From Gemmatimonadota bacterium (GTDB lineage: Bacteria > Gemmatimonadota > Gemmatimonadetes > Longimicrobiales > Gaopeijiaceae): a stretch of 64,000 nt of DNA. The position numbers and the translations under genes are program-made. The stretch lies in contig JACZXQ010000005.1 in the NCBI GenBank assembly GCA_022571515.1, positions 95,526 to 159,525 on the forward strand. The letters run 5' to 3'. Of the stretch, positions 44,824 through 54,271 are shown in pieces; positions within the stretch are counted from its first letter, which is position 1, and every line of letters starts with the position of its first letter. The notes under the pieces were generated by a model. It was not told where the DNA came from and did no database searches. It was given only the letters and a program-made list of their open reading frames with translations.

Positions 44824-44888
44824 GTTTGGCGATCTGTCGGTTTCTCCGCACTGGCGGAGGCCTAGCAAAGAAAAATACCGGGAGCCCC

Positions 44889-45581
44889 CTACTCGGTCAA
44901 GTCGATGACCCGCGTCAAGATGGCCAGTACCTGTTCTTCGAACTCGAGCTTCGTCGTGTCGATCTCGAGAGCGCCTTCCGGGCAGCGTAACGGAGACAAT
45001 TCTCGCGCGCTGTCGATGGCGTCGCGGGCGTGAATTCGGGCCGCTTCGGCCACCACTTCGGACTCTGTGGGATGAAGGCCGGTATCCTGAAGGAGGCGTC
45101 GCCGGGCGCGCTCTTCGAGGCTGGCAACCAGGAAAACCTTGAGGTCGGCGTCCGGAAACACAACGGAACCCATATCGCGTCCGTCCGCGACAAGAGATCC
45201 GTGAAGGCCGAGATTCCGCTGGATGTCCAAGAGCCAGATGCGCACCACCCGCAGCTTGGCGACCGCGGCCACGTCTCGCGTAACCTCCGGTGTGCGCAGT
45301 TCGTCCCCAAGGAGGGCGCCCCCCAGATAGAGATCGACCACCCCAACGGATGCCTCGGCGCGCACGCCAAGGCCAGAAAGATCGTCGGACGTGAGCCTGG
45401 GCCAGTCGGATTTGCGGATACCGGCCTTCAGGAGCGCGTACGTCAGCGCCCGGTACAGGGCCCCGGAGTCGAGGTGCCTGTACCCCAGCCGCGCGGCGAT
45501 TTCCTTCGCGGTCGTGGTCTTTCCCGAGCCCGCGGGGCCGTCCACAGTGATGATCAGCCGGGTCTTCGGAGTTTCGCCCAT
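44889..45581 (-). CDS. cmk: Cytidylate kinase
   Basis: 230 residues from ATG at 45579-45581 (a GTG six bases earlier is possible). Phosphorylates CMP and dCMP. The P-loop is TVDGPAGSGKTTTAKEIA; YRHLDSGALYRALTY and GRDMGSVVFPDADLKVFLVA are the nucleotide-binding blocks, with SLEERARRRLLQ in the lid. It follows aroA by 17 bases, the common aroA-cmk-rpsA order in bacteria. Confidence 0.95.
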   Translation of the reverse strand: MGETPKTRLIITVDGPAGSGKTTTAKEIAARLGYRHLDSGALYRALTYALLKAGIRKSDWPRLTSDDLSGLGVRAEASVGVVDLYLGGALLGDELRTPEVTRDVAAVAKLRVVRIWLLDIQRNLGLHGSLVADGRDMGSVVFPDADLKVFLVASLEERARRRLLQDTGLHPTESEVVAEAARIHARDAIDSARELSPLRCPEGALEIDTTKLEFEEQVLAILTRVIDLTE

Positions 45582-45598
45582 GGGCACGCCGGTCCGTG

Positions 45599-46906
45599 TC
45601 AGGCGGAACCGGCCCGGGGAGCGAGGCGATCCAGGGCGTTCCAGAATCCCGGAAAACTCACGTCCACGATGTCACGGTTCCGTATGGTGATGTCGTTTCC
45701 AGGCAGTGCTCCCAGGATCGCGAAGGCCATGGCAATCCGGTGATCGTCATGGGCATCCACCTCTCCTCGAACAGGCCGGTCGCTGCCCTCGATTTCCAGG
45801 CCGTCGTCGAGTTCCTCCACCGCCAACCCAAGTGCTCGGAAGTTCTCCACGAGCGCGGTGATGCGGTCCGATTCCTTGACGCGCAACTCACGCGCACCGG
45901 TCACGCGGGTCAGGCCCTCGGCACGCGACGCGGCTACGGCGAGAATCGGAATCTCGTCCAGGATCGCAGGAGTGCCGGCCTCGCCGAACTCGATGCCCTT
46001 CAGAAGAGTGGGCCGCACGGTGAGATCTCCTACCGGCTCCGCAGCTGAGTCGGGGGGCACGTCGTACGAATGCGTGAGGTAGTGAGGAGACGCGCCCATG
46101 CGCGCCAGGACGCCCAGCATGCCCGTGCGAGTCGGGTTGAGCCCCACCTGGCGTAGGGTCAGTTCCGGGCCGGCTCCACCAAGAAGGCCCAGAACGAGAA
46201 AGAAGGCCGCCGAAGAGAAATCGGACGGCACCGCGAAGTCGAGAGGCGAAATCGCTTCGGGAGGGTCGCGCAATTCCACCTGCCAGCGGCCGTCGACCTC
46301 ATGGCTGATCACCGGTGCGCCTACCATTGTGAGCATGCGCTCCGTGTGATCTCGCGAGGAGCTCGGCTCCGAAACCAACGTGACAGCCCCGCCCGTCAGG
46401 CCGGCAAACAGGAGCGCGCTTTTCACCTGAGCACTTCCCACGGGAGACTCGTACCTCAAAGGGTTCAGCGGTCCGCCTGTGATCCGGATCGGGAGCCGGT
46501 CGGGCTTCCCCAACTCCCGGAAGGTGGCCCCCATCTCCGAGAGCGGCTCGGTCACGCGTCGCATCGGCCGGCTGCGGAGGGATGCGTCGCCGGTGAGGAT
46601 GGCCGATATGGATTGGCCCGCAAGTACGCCCATCATGAGACGAGCGCCCGTTCCGCTATTCCTGAAGTCCAGATCTCGCTCGGGAGACTCGAGCCCACGG
46701 AGTCCCACCCCGCGCACACGTACCTCGCTCCCGTCCGCGGGCGGCGGCGGCACGTCGGCACCAAGAGCACGCAGAACCGCGGCGGTCGCCTGCGGATCCT
46801 CCCCCGCAAGGAGTCCAGTGAGCCGGCTCTCACCCTCGGCAAGCGCTGCGAGGATGAGCGCCCGCTGCGTGATCGACTTGTCACCGGGCAACAAGATTTC
46901 GCTCAT
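45599..46906 (-). CDS. aroA: 3-phosphoshikimate 1-carboxyvinyltransferase (EPSP synthase)
   Basis: 435 residues from ATG at 46904-46906 overlapping the tyrA stop (ATGA). Sixth step of the shikimate pathway. LLPGDKSITQRALILAALAE, LDFRNSGTGARLMMGVLAGQ, GDASLRSRPMRRVTEPLSEM, VGSAQVKSALLFAGL, RELRVKESDRI and DDHRIAMAFAILG are active-site blocks. The GTGARLMMG stretch has Ala where class I enzymes also have Ala (NAGTAMR-like region altered to NSGTGAR), the pattern of glyphosate-tolerant class II-like enzymes; tolerance itself is only inferred. Confidence 0.95.
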   Translation of the reverse strand: MSEILLPGDKSITQRALILAALAEGESRLTGLLAGEDPQATAAVLRALGADVPPPPADGSEVRVRGVGLRGLESPERDLDFRNSGTGARLMMGVLAGQSISAILTGDASLRSRPMRRVTEPLSEMGATFRELGKPDRLPIRITGGPLNPLRYESPVGSAQVKSALLFAGLTGGAVTLVSEPSSSRDHTERMLTMVGAPVISHEVDGRWQVELRDPPEAISPLDFAVPSDFSSAAFFLVLGLLGGAGPELTLRQVGLNPTRTGMLGVLARMGASPHYLTHSYDVPPDSAAEPVGDLTVRPTLLKGIEFGEAGTPAILDEIPILAVAASRAEGLTRVTGARELRVKESDRITALVENFRALGLAVEELDDGLEIEGSDRPVRGEVDAHDDHRIAMAFAILGALPGNDITIRNRDIVDVSFPGFWNALDRLAPRAGSA

Positions 46907-47757
46907 CCCTCGCCCTTCCACTCCTTCGTTCGTGCCATCAATCCCGTGATCGCAGCCAGGTCTCCGGATTCGAGAGCCGCAGCCATGCGTGCAAGCTCGA
47001 CCCCGGCAGCCTCGAGCGCCCCCGCCAACTGCGGCGCCGAAGCCTCCAAGAGGTCTCTCCACATCTCGGGCGAACTCGCCGCGAGCCGGGTCATGTCCTT
47101 CCCGCCGGGGCCGAGATCGGCCGGCGTGTAACCAGCCTCGGCAAGCGTCGCAGCGAGACCGTTCGCGACCAACTGAGGAAGATGGCTCACCCAGGTCATT
47201 CGCCGATCGTGCTCGACCGCATCGGTCCACAGGGGTGTGGCACCGAGAGCACACCACAAACGTTCGACGCCGTTGGCAGCCCGAGTCGCACCTTCTCCCC
47301 GGACCAGCCACACGCGAGCATCCCGGAAAAGCCCATCGCTCGACGCCGCGAAGCCCGAGCCTTCCCCGCCCGCCATGGGATGTGAACCGACGTAACGGGA
47401 GGCCTCCGAGAGCTCTTTCACCCTGTCCATCACGGAAACCTTGAGGCTCGCCACATCGGTGATCGCGGCTTCTCCCCAAACCGCGGAGTGCTGACCCAGA
47501 ATATCCAAGGTCACCCCGAGGGGTGTCGCGTATACCACCAGATCCCTTCCGCGCGCGGCCTCGGCCGAGTCCGTCGCCAGCTCGTCAATGGCACCGCCTT
47601 CAAGAGCGAGACGTCCGTCGGCAGGGTCGAGAGAAAACCCGACCACGTGGGGGGGTGCGTTCAAGGCCTTGAGCCCTCGTGCCATGGAACCGCCCATGAG
47701 CCCTACGCCCACGATACCGATCCGATCGAACCCGCAGCCCGAGGATCCCTCGGTCAC
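46903..47757 (-). CDS. tyrA: Prephenate dehydrogenase
   Basis: 284 residues, GTG start overlapping the rnz stop (GTGA). Oxidative decarboxylation of prephenate or arogenate toward tyrosine. GIVGVGLMGGSMARGLKAL is the NAD(P) Rossmann motif. DVASLKVSVMDRV and YVGSHPMAGGEGSGFAASS hold the catalytic His, and RMTWVSHLPQLVANGLAATL the second conserved His. No chorismate mutase or ACT domain is fused. It precedes aroA, giving an aromatic amino-acid pair. Confidence 0.93.
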   Translation of the reverse strand: MTEGSSGCGFDRIGIVGVGLMGGSMARGLKALNAPPHVVGFSLDPADGRLALEGGAIDELATDSAEAARGRDLVVYATPLGVTLDILGQHSAVWGEAAITDVASLKVSVMDRVKELSEASRYVGSHPMAGGEGSGFAASSDGLFRDARVWLVRGEGATRAANGVERLWCALGATPLWTDAVEHDRRMTWVSHLPQLVANGLAATLAEAGYTPADLGPGGKDMTRLAASSPEMWRDLLEASAPQLAGALEAAGVELARMAAALESGDLAAITGLMARTKEWKGEG

Positions 47758-48716
47758 GAAACGCTCTTCTCTTCGGGTTCCGGCACCGCGGTCAGGGTGT
47801 CTTCCTCTTCGGAATACGGCAGCTCGATCACGAGACCGTCCTGGGCCACCACCGCTCTGGGGAAGATCTCGCGCGCCTCTGTCTTGATGGCACCCGGGTC
47901 GTCCGAGTAGCGCGCCGAGAGGTGCGTCAGGACGAGACGCCGCACGCCTGCGACAGCCGCGACTTCCGCAGCATCCCTGGCGGTGGAGTGGAACGTCGAG
48001 AGAGCCCGGTCCCGCTCGTCCTCGGTGAAGGTGGCTTCGTGGATCAAGAGCTCCGCGTTGTGAGCGGCCTCGATGATGCTCGCGGTCGGGCGCGTATCGC
48101 CGGTGTACACCACGGTTCGTCCGTCCCGGTCCGGACCGACCACGGCGTGGGGCTCGATGGTGCGTCCGCCGACCTCTACCGGCTCACCCCGGTGAAGCTG
48201 TCCGAAAAGCGGACCCTCGGGGACGCCCAGGGCACGGGCGGCTTCGACGTCGAAGCGCCCGGCCCGCCTGTGTTCGGCCAGCGCGTATCCCAGGGCCGCA
48301 GCACCGTGATCCACCTTCAGAGCGACCACATCGTACTCGTCCCGCTCGACACGAGCGCCGACGGCGAGTTCTTCTATGATGACCTCGAATGGAACCCAAT
48401 CGACACCGAGCCCCGCTGCGGTCTTAAGGATTCCCCGTGAGCCACTAGGCCCGTAGAGCGTTATCGGCTCTGTGCGGCCCTGGAGACCCATGGTGCGCAG
48501 GAGTCCGGTGAGGCCAAGAATGTGATCGGCGTGCATGTGCGTGAAGAAGATCGAGTCGAGGCTGAACCCGGTCTGGAAGCGCATCATCTGCCGCTGCGTG
48601 CCCTCGCCGCAATCGAACAGCATGAGATCGCCCTCGCGCTGTACCGTGAGGGCGCTCACCCCGCGACGAACGGTCGGCCGTGCCGCAGCCGTCCCGAGAA
48701 ACGTGACCCGGATCAT
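47754..48716 (-). CDS. rnz: Ribonuclease Z
   Basis: 320 residues. Removes tRNA 3' trailers. RVTFLGTAAARPTVRRGVSA, LMLFDCGEGTQRQMMR, FFTHMHADHILGLTGLLRTM, VVYTGDTRPT, LLIHEATF and VLTHLSARYSD are the metallo-beta-lactamase zinc motifs and the tRNA 3'-processing exosite features. Neither tRNA gene in this window (ssrA, tRNA-Leu) encodes CCA, which makes RNase Z processing before CCA addition the expected route. Confidence 0.96.
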   Translation of the reverse strand: MIRVTFLGTAAARPTVRRGVSALTVQREGDLMLFDCGEGTQRQMMRFQTGFSLDSIFFTHMHADHILGLTGLLRTMGLQGRTEPITLYGPSGSRGILKTAAGLGVDWVPFEVIIEELAVGARVERDEYDVVALKVDHGAAALGYALAEHRRAGRFDVEAARALGVPEGPLFGQLHRGEPVEVGGRTIEPHAVVGPDRDGRTVVYTGDTRPTASIIEAAHNAELLIHEATFTEDERDRALSTFHSTARDAAEVAAVAGVRRLVLTHLSARYSDDPGAIKTEAREIFPRAVVAQDGLVIELPYSEEEDTLTAVPEPEEKSVS

Positions 48717-48733
48717 TTTCGTTCAGAAGCCAG

Positions 48734-50809
48734 CTAGAAGAAGCGAAGCTGAAACCTAAGCGTGCGGCCGGGTTGGGGCAGCCCGCACTGATCGAAGGCC
48801 AGGCCATCGGTGACATTGGATAGCACAACCACGGCGTCCACCTTGCCGAACACTCCATCTGCTCGCTGGAAGATCCGCCTCAACTCGAGGTCGAAGATGT
48901 GGCTGTCGGTGAGCCGGTCGAGTTCCCCACGATCATTGTTGAGGCAGTACTGGTCGCCGACGAAGCGTACCTCGCCGTCGAGTGTGGTCTTCAGGGCGAA
49001 TGGAACGGCCACGTTCATCTTTCCCGTGACGCGCGGCTCGTATTCCGGCCGAATCCGCGTATCGGAGTCGCCCTCGAACTGCCACACGCGTTGGACCGTG
49101 AGGTCTCCGGCATACGAGACAAACCCGATCGACCCAGCCCCCAGCAACTCGAGCCCGGTACTCTTGACCCGGTCCCGGTTCACGCGCTGCCGAAGTCTGC
49201 CCTGCGGCGTTTCTATCGAGACCCGCACGATCCCGTTTCTCAGCACCTGGTGGAATCCGACGAGTTGGAGTTGCTGACGGCCGAATGTCCACGTGAGACC
49301 CATCTCTGCGCCGGTGAGGACTTCTGGGTTCAGGTTCGGGTTGGGGAGGAAGCGGCCCAGGGAGCCGGAGTACAACTCCCTGAGTGCGGGGAACCGAGCA
49401 CGGCGGCTGATTCCCCCGTGGAACAACAGGTTGCCATCGTAGGCCGCAGTGGAAGCACCGAGGCGACCGCCCCAATCCCATAAGCGGCCCAGCGGCGGTT
49501 TATCCCCGGATTCCGGCGTGTCCGCCCCATCGATCGCGACCCCGGCGCTGATGCGTGTAGGGCCGAGTCCCAGGATTCCAAGAAGGTCGTCGAAACGCCA
49601 CTCCACCTCGGTACCGAGGCTCCAGAGCCGCTGGCGGTAGGTGTTGGCCTCACCGGGGATGAACAGCTCGTCATGGGAGACATCACCGTACGTGAATGCC
49701 GCCCTGAGGTCGCCCCGGTCACCGATGGTATGATCGGCCACCACCCGGAGCGTGAGTGTCCGATCGTCCCCCCTCTCGGTTTCCTCGACTGTTTGGAACG
49801 CAGGCGTTTCGAACTGCTGGATCTCGAACGAGCCCACGTCGACCCCGACGCTCACTTCGACGTCGCCCGTGCCCCAGCGCGTGTTGCGTTGACCCGTGCC
49901 ACCGGAGATCGCAGCTAGGAGCCGCGATTGATCGGGGTACCGCCAAAGCCTGGGGCCCGACTCGTGGAATTCGGGCGCCACGCCGCGCTCCGCCTTGTAG
50001 GCGCTGGTCGTCATCGACAGCCAAGCCCCGCCGGCGCGCTCGTAACGTGTCGCGATGAACGCGTCCCAATGATTGACGTCTGTGTTGAGACGAAGATTGC
50101 CATCGTCCGTGAACAGCAACTGCTGTGGGGGCGAAAGTTGAACGTCCGGCACGTTCACGCCGGGACTATCGCGTCGCGTCAGGCCGGCACGGATGAGCCA
50201 TTGGGCTCCATCCAGCTCGACGAGGGCGCCTCCAGTGGCAGAAAGCGTGTTCGCCCCGGCGTCGTCCACGGCGGTGGAGAACGTCAACGGCGGGGGTGCG
50301 CTGATGCGGCCGCTCCCTTTGGCGACGTCCACCTCGATGACACCACCGAGAACGTTGGGCCCGTGGAGCACCGAGGAAAGGCCCCTGAGTAGCCTGATGG
50401 AGCGCGCAGCCGTCAACGGAATCAGCGACAGGTCCGTACGGTGGTCCCACCCGAGCGTTAGAGGCACACCGTCCACGATAACGGCGATCTGGCGGTCATT
50501 AGCCCCTCGGAGCGCCGGCTGAGCCTCCCCACGCGAATTCCTGCGGATCTGGATGAGCGGCATCTTCCGGAGGAAGTCCTCCGCCGTGGCGGCCGGGATG
50601 ACGCTCATGGAATCCAGGCGGACCTCGATGGCGCTGACACCGCCGGCGTCGGTCAGGGAGCGTGGGACCGTGACCCTCACACCCTCGACGATGAGCGTGT
50701 CCGGAAAAGTGCTGGTGGAGTCCGGCGCGACTTGAGCAGACGCGTCCACGCGGCCCTGCACGACGGCCAATCCACCGAGCAGTAGCGCCACGGCTTTCCG
50801 CCTGTTCAT
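48734..50809 (-). CDS. TonB-dependent outer-membrane receptor
   Basis: 691 residues from ATG at 50807-50809 with signal MNRRKAVALLLGGLAVVQGR. The plug includes AEDFLRKMPLIQIRRNSRGE, PALRGANDRQIAVIVDGVPL and LTAARSIRLLRGLSSVLHGP. The barrel continues to a C-terminal LRFQLRFF with terminal Phe. Substrate unknown; neighbours are housekeeping genes. The barrel has the motifs of siderophore- and vitamin-type receptors but no deciding residues. It heads the rnz-tyrA-aroA-cmk operon, 17 bases before rnz. Confidence 0.9.
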   Translation of the reverse strand: MNRRKAVALLLGGLAVVQGRVDASAQVAPDSTSTFPDTLIVEGVRVTVPRSLTDAGGVSAIEVRLDSMSVIPAATAEDFLRKMPLIQIRRNSRGEAQPALRGANDRQIAVIVDGVPLTLGWDHRTDLSLIPLTAARSIRLLRGLSSVLHGPNVLGGVIEVDVAKGSGRISAPPPLTFSTAVDDAGANTLSATGGALVELDGAQWLIRAGLTRRDSPGVNVPDVQLSPPQQLLFTDDGNLRLNTDVNHWDAFIATRYERAGGAWLSMTTSAYKAERGVAPEFHESGPRLWRYPDQSRLLAAISGGTGQRNTRWGTGDVEVSVGVDVGSFEIQQFETPAFQTVEETERGDDRTLTLRVVADHTIGDRGDLRAAFTYGDVSHDELFIPGEANTYRQRLWSLGTEVEWRFDDLLGILGLGPTRISAGVAIDGADTPESGDKPPLGRLWDWGGRLGASTAAYDGNLLFHGGISRRARFPALRELYSGSLGRFLPNPNLNPEVLTGAEMGLTWTFGRQQLQLVGFHQVLRNGIVRVSIETPQGRLRQRVNRDRVKSTGLELLGAGSIGFVSYAGDLTVQRVWQFEGDSDTRIRPEYEPRVTGKMNVAVPFALKTTLDGEVRFVGDQYCLNNDRGELDRLTDSHIFDLELRRIFQRADGVFGKVDAVVVLSNVTDGLAFDQCGLPQPGRTLRFQLRFF

Positions 50810-50927
50810 CACCCGACTGACCCGGATCCGCACAAGTGTCTTTCGCTGGAGACAATTCGGTGTACTCTGACGGCAAGAGATAGGACGCCCCCCCGCCATT
50901 TGTTCCGGCTCTGAACCAATGAGGCCG

Positions 50928-50956
50928 TGGACAGCGCTCTTTCCGGTGCCTATAGT
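50928..50956 (+). promoter_or_regulatory. Sigma70-type promoter of the Tat-exported aminotransferase gene
   Basis: -35 TGGACA (50928-50933), 17-bp spacer, -10 TATAGT (50951-50956). Transcription would start near 50963, 33 bases before the ATG, with GGGAGG at 50985-50990 as ribosome site. Confidence 0.6.
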
Positions 50957-50995
50957 GAGTCTTCTCCCACCTAACGGACGATCAGGGAGGTAATC

Positions 50996-52306
50996 ATGTT
51001 GAATCGCCGTGACTTCCTGGGCGCGATCACTCTCCCCCCTGCTCTTGCAACCGCAGGCCTCGAGCTCTCCCCCCCATATCTGAGTCGCACCGGTGCCGAA
51101 ATCGTCGATGACCTGGCGAGGTATCGTGGGACGGCCAGTGAGATTGCTCGGGACGAGGATTTCTGGTTCGAGGTGGCGCGCGCGTTCACAGTGGATCGCA
51201 CACTGGTGAATCTCAACAACGGTGGCGTCAGTCCCTCCCCGGCCTGGGTTCAGGACGCGATGAAGCGCCACCTGGACTACTCCAACCTCGCCCCGTCCTA
51301 CACCATGTGGGACATCCTCGAGCCCCAACGCGAGAGCGTTCGTAAGCGCATGGCACGAGAGTGGGGAGTGGACCCGGAGGAGGTGGCGTTTACGCGGAAC
51401 GCATCCGAGAGCCTTCAGACGTGTCAATTCGGCTACGATCTCGAGCCCGGGGATGAGATCCTGACCTCGACGCAGGACTATGGGCGGATGATCACCACGT
51501 TCAAGCAACGTGAGCGGCGAGAGAGGGTCGTGCTCAAACAGATCGAACTGCCCGTTCCGGCCGAAGACGTGGCTGAGGTTGTGCGGCGTTTCGAAGAGGG
51601 CATCACAGACCGCACCCGTTTGATCCTCATGTGCCACATGATCAATCTGACGGGTCAGATTCTACCCGTCAGAGAAGTCGTGGCGATGGCCCGGGCGCGC
51701 GGGATTCCCGTGATCGTGGACGGTGCCCACGCCCTGGCACACTTTCAGTTCACGATTCCCGAGCTGGAGTGCGACAACTACTCCACGAGCCTGCACAAAT
51801 GGCTCTTCGCACCCCACGGAACCGGCCTGCTCTGGGTACGGCGGGACCAGATCGCCGACCTTTGGCCACTGATGGCCGCACCCGAGCGGATGGACGACGA
51901 CATCCGAAAGTTCGAGGAGATCGGCACGCACCCGGCGGCGAACTACCTCGCGATCGCCGAGGCTCTCACGTTCCATCAGGGAATCGGGCCCGAGCGCAAG
52001 GCGGAGCGGCTGATCTACCTGCGAAACCACTGGGCGGAGAGGCTTCTCGAGCACGACCGCGTTCGCCTGCACACGAGTTTGAAGGCAGGGTTCGCGTGCG
52101 GAATCGCAACGGTCGAGGTCGAGGGTATCGAGACGGCCAAGTTGAGAGATTGGCTCTGGGGCGAACACAGGATCCTCACGGTCGCGATCAATCACGCGCA
52201 ATTCACCGGTCTGCGTGTCTCTCCGAGTGTGTACAGTACCCTTGAAGAGATCGACCGCTTTTCCGAGGCCATGGAGCAGGTCATCCGGCACGGACTTCCG
52301 AGCTAA
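50996..52306 (+). CDS. Class V aminotransferase, isopenicillin-N-epimerase-like, Tat-exported
   Basis: 436 residues. NRRDFLGAITLPPALATAG is a twin-arginine signal, so the enzyme should be exported folded with its cofactor. LVNLNNGGVSPSPAWVQDAM, VAFTRNASESLQTCQFGYDL, VIVDGAHALAHFQFTI with the PLP-binding Asp242, and YSTSLHKWLFAPHGTGLLWV with the PLP-binding Lys268 define the class V fold. Relatives include isopenicillin N epimerase, cysteine desulfurase and hercynylcysteine sulfoxide lyase (EgtE). Substrate unknown. The Kelch gene follows after 24 bases. Confidence 0.88.
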   Translation: MLNRRDFLGAITLPPALATAGLELSPPYLSRTGAEIVDDLARYRGTASEIARDEDFWFEVARAFTVDRTLVNLNNGGVSPSPAWVQDAMKRHLDYSNLAPSYTMWDILEPQRESVRKRMAREWGVDPEEVAFTRNASESLQTCQFGYDLEPGDEILTSTQDYGRMITTFKQRERRERVVLKQIELPVPAEDVAEVVRRFEEGITDRTRLILMCHMINLTGQILPVREVVAMARARGIPVIVDGAHALAHFQFTIPELECDNYSTSLHKWLFAPHGTGLLWVRRDQIADLWPLMAAPERMDDDIRKFEEIGTHPAANYLAIAEALTFHQGIGPERKAERLIYLRNHWAERLLEHDRVRLHTSLKAGFACGIATVEVEGIETAKLRDWLWGEHRILTVAINHAQFTGLRVSPSVYSTLEEIDRFSEAMEQVIRHGLPS

Positions 52307-52330
52307 CCACCCACTCGACAGGGGCAGCAC

Positions 52331-53377
52331 GTGACTGTTTTCTCGTTGGCCGTAGCCTCTGCCGTCCTTCAGGGCGTCGCCGGTGCGTGGACCGGAGGCC
52401 CTCCCCTGCCCCACCCCATCGCGAACAACGCGGTGGCTGTCACGATGATCGCCGGCGAACAGACTGTCTTCTCGTTCATGGGCCTGGATTCCACAAGGGC
52501 GTGGGACGGCGTGACCAGCGCGGCGTTCTCCTGGCGCGTGGGGAGCCTGGCGTGGCGTGAGATTCCCCCTGTCCCCGGCCAGGGGCGGCTGGCCGGCACG
52601 GCGCAGGGTCATGGCGGCAAGGTCTACGTGATCGGCGGGTACACCGTGGCCGAGGACGGATCGGAGAAGTCCGCGCCAAACGTCGATATCTACCATGCCG
52701 CTCTCCGGACATGGACGAGCGGCGAGGCCATGCCTGTGCCGAGCGACGACGCGGTCTCGGGGCTGTGGCAGGACTCGCTGATCTACGTGGTGTCGGGTTG
52801 GCACGACACCGACAACGTGAGCGACGTGCAGATCTACGATCCGTCGACCGATGAGTGGAGTGCCGCGACGCCCATTCCCGGGCCACGAGTCTTTGGCCAC
52901 GCCGGGGGGATCGCCCGAAATACGATCGTCTACCTGGATGGTGTGCGCACTCGAACGGAGACGCCTCGATTCGTGATGGAAGCCTCCAGTTGGCGAGGTG
53001 ACATCGATCCCAACGACCCGTTGCACATCGAGTGGAGTCGGCTGCCACCGCACCCGGGGCCGCCGCTCTACCGAGCCGCGGCCGGCTCGGTGGGCCCCTG
53101 GGTGATCTTCGCGGGCGGCACCGACAACCCATACAACTACAACGGGATAGGCTACGATGGAGAGCCGTCCGTGCCCCGGGCACTCGTGTTCGGCTTCAAC
53201 GTAGAGACCGGCGAGTGGAGGCAATTCGGCCGTCTCGCGGAGGCCACGATGGATCATCGTGCTCTGGTGATCGCCGAGGACGCCCTGATAATCGTGGGTG
53301 GGATGGAGGCCGCTCAGCGCGTCAGCGACCGGGTGTCCATCACGACGCTGGTCGACCTCTTTGCGGGAGGGCGGTGA
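52331..53377 (+). CDS. Secreted Kelch-repeat protein
   Basis: 348 residues from GTG at 52331. FSLAVASAVLQGVAGAWTGG is a short signal peptide. At least five Kelch blades are visible: GGKVYVIGGYTVAEDGS, DSLIYVVSGWHDTDNVSDVQ with YDPSTDEWSAATPIPGPRV, GPWVIFAGGTDNP, FNVETGEWRQFGRLA and ALIIVGGMEAAQRVSD. The fold is a beta-propeller for binding, sometimes enzymatic (galactose oxidase, N-acetylneuraminate epimerase), but no catalytic residues can be assigned. It is probably co-transcribed with the exported PLP enzyme. Confidence 0.82.
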   Translation: MTVFSLAVASAVLQGVAGAWTGGPPLPHPIANNAVAVTMIAGEQTVFSFMGLDSTRAWDGVTSAAFSWRVGSLAWREIPPVPGQGRLAGTAQGHGGKVYVIGGYTVAEDGSEKSAPNVDIYHAALRTWTSGEAMPVPSDDAVSGLWQDSLIYVVSGWHDTDNVSDVQIYDPSTDEWSAATPIPGPRVFGHAGGIARNTIVYLDGVRTRTETPRFVMEASSWRGDIDPNDPLHIEWSRLPPHPGPPLYRAAAGSVGPWVIFAGGTDNPYNYNGIGYDGEPSVPRALVFGFNVETGEWRQFGRLAEATMDHRALVIAEDALIIVGGMEAAQRVSDRVSITTLVDLFAGGR

Positions 53378-53406
53378 GAAGCCAGTAGAGGACGACTCGC
53401 CGCCGC

Positions 53407-54232
53407 CTACCGAACGACGAGTCCCGAGATTCCCACGGTCAGGCCCACGTCGGTCGAGCGGTCGTTCAGGCCCAGCGAAAGGGCGGTGTCCAACTGCCAG
53501 AAGGCGCTCACCTGGTAGCTGGCGCCGAAGCCCACCGCGCCCAGTGTGCCTCCGTGGCTGTCGCTGGCGATCTGCTCCAGCGCGATTTCGACGAAGGATG
53601 CGAATTTCGGAGTCCATCCCTTCCCGATCACGACTCCCAATATCCCCGACACGAAACGGTCCGCCCCGTCCCTGTCGGATCGGATGCCGGGCATCACGCC
53701 GAGGCCGACGTCATTCCCAAGATCCCACTCCCCGGTCACCCGAAGAGAAGGCCTCGTCCCAGGCGAGCCGGTGTCGTCGGACCCGGTAGGTAGGTCGGCG
53801 TGGACCAATATGGCCATCGCCGGCGCCCCGCGATCCTGATCTCTAACGTGCCACTTCAGGCCGAGCGAGAAGTCGGCGAGGCCGGTGACCGTGCTCGACG
53901 ACCCGGCTGCCGGGGTCACCTCTTCCCGGACCAGCCAGTCGGACTCCCACCGGAGCTCCAGCACCTCGCTCACACCGACCCTGATGGAGGGTGGGTGTGG
54001 TCCAGGTGGTGACGTCGATGCCCCCGAGATTCATGTCGCTCAAGGCGACGCTGGTCTCCACCTGTATCCGGCCCTTACCCACGGTGGCCGCCGCCTCCAC
54101 GAAGTCGGGCCGGTCCGTGGAGATCCTGTGGGCGGTCTGCGAGAGGACGGGATTCGGATTGAGGAGCGTCCAGAAGGCTACTGCCATCAGGGCTGTGAAG
54201 CGTGTGGAGCTAGATGCCCGCGAGGTGGCCAT
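53407..54232 (-). pseudogene. Outer-membrane transporter-like barrel (meta-pathway phenol degradation family), frameshifted
   Basis: The start frame (MATSRASSSTRFTALMAVAF signal, then ISTDRPDFVEAAATVGKGRI and QVETSVALSDM) ends out of frame. The continuation is in another frame (RVGVSEVLELRWESDWLVRE, LADFSLGLKWHVRD, FASFVEIALEQIAS, GLTVGISGLVVR). STDRPDF and the barrel pattern resemble the transporter/phenol-degradation MetA family. The frames differ by one base near 53985-53995, in a C-rich run, so a sequence error is as likely as real decay. A DtxR-like box precedes it and GGAGGA marks the start. Confidence 0.72.
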
Positions 54233-54255
54233 GGTAGAGTCCTCCGGGAAAAGGT

Positions 54256-54271
54256 TTAGGCGAGCCTAAAT
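54256..54271 (-). promoter_or_regulatory. DtxR/IdeR-type metal-regulator box
   Basis: TTTAGGC-GA-GCCTAAA is a perfect 7-bp inverted repeat 24 bases before the barrel gene start. It closely resembles the TTAGG...CCTAA operator of DtxR/IdeR/MntR iron or manganese repressors. It would bring the outer-membrane gene under metal control. Confidence 0.62.

Noticed and set aside
50810..51637. N-terminal extension of the TonB receptor frame
   Set aside because: It runs antisense through the promoter and start of the aminotransferase gene; the signal peptide marks the true start at 50809.
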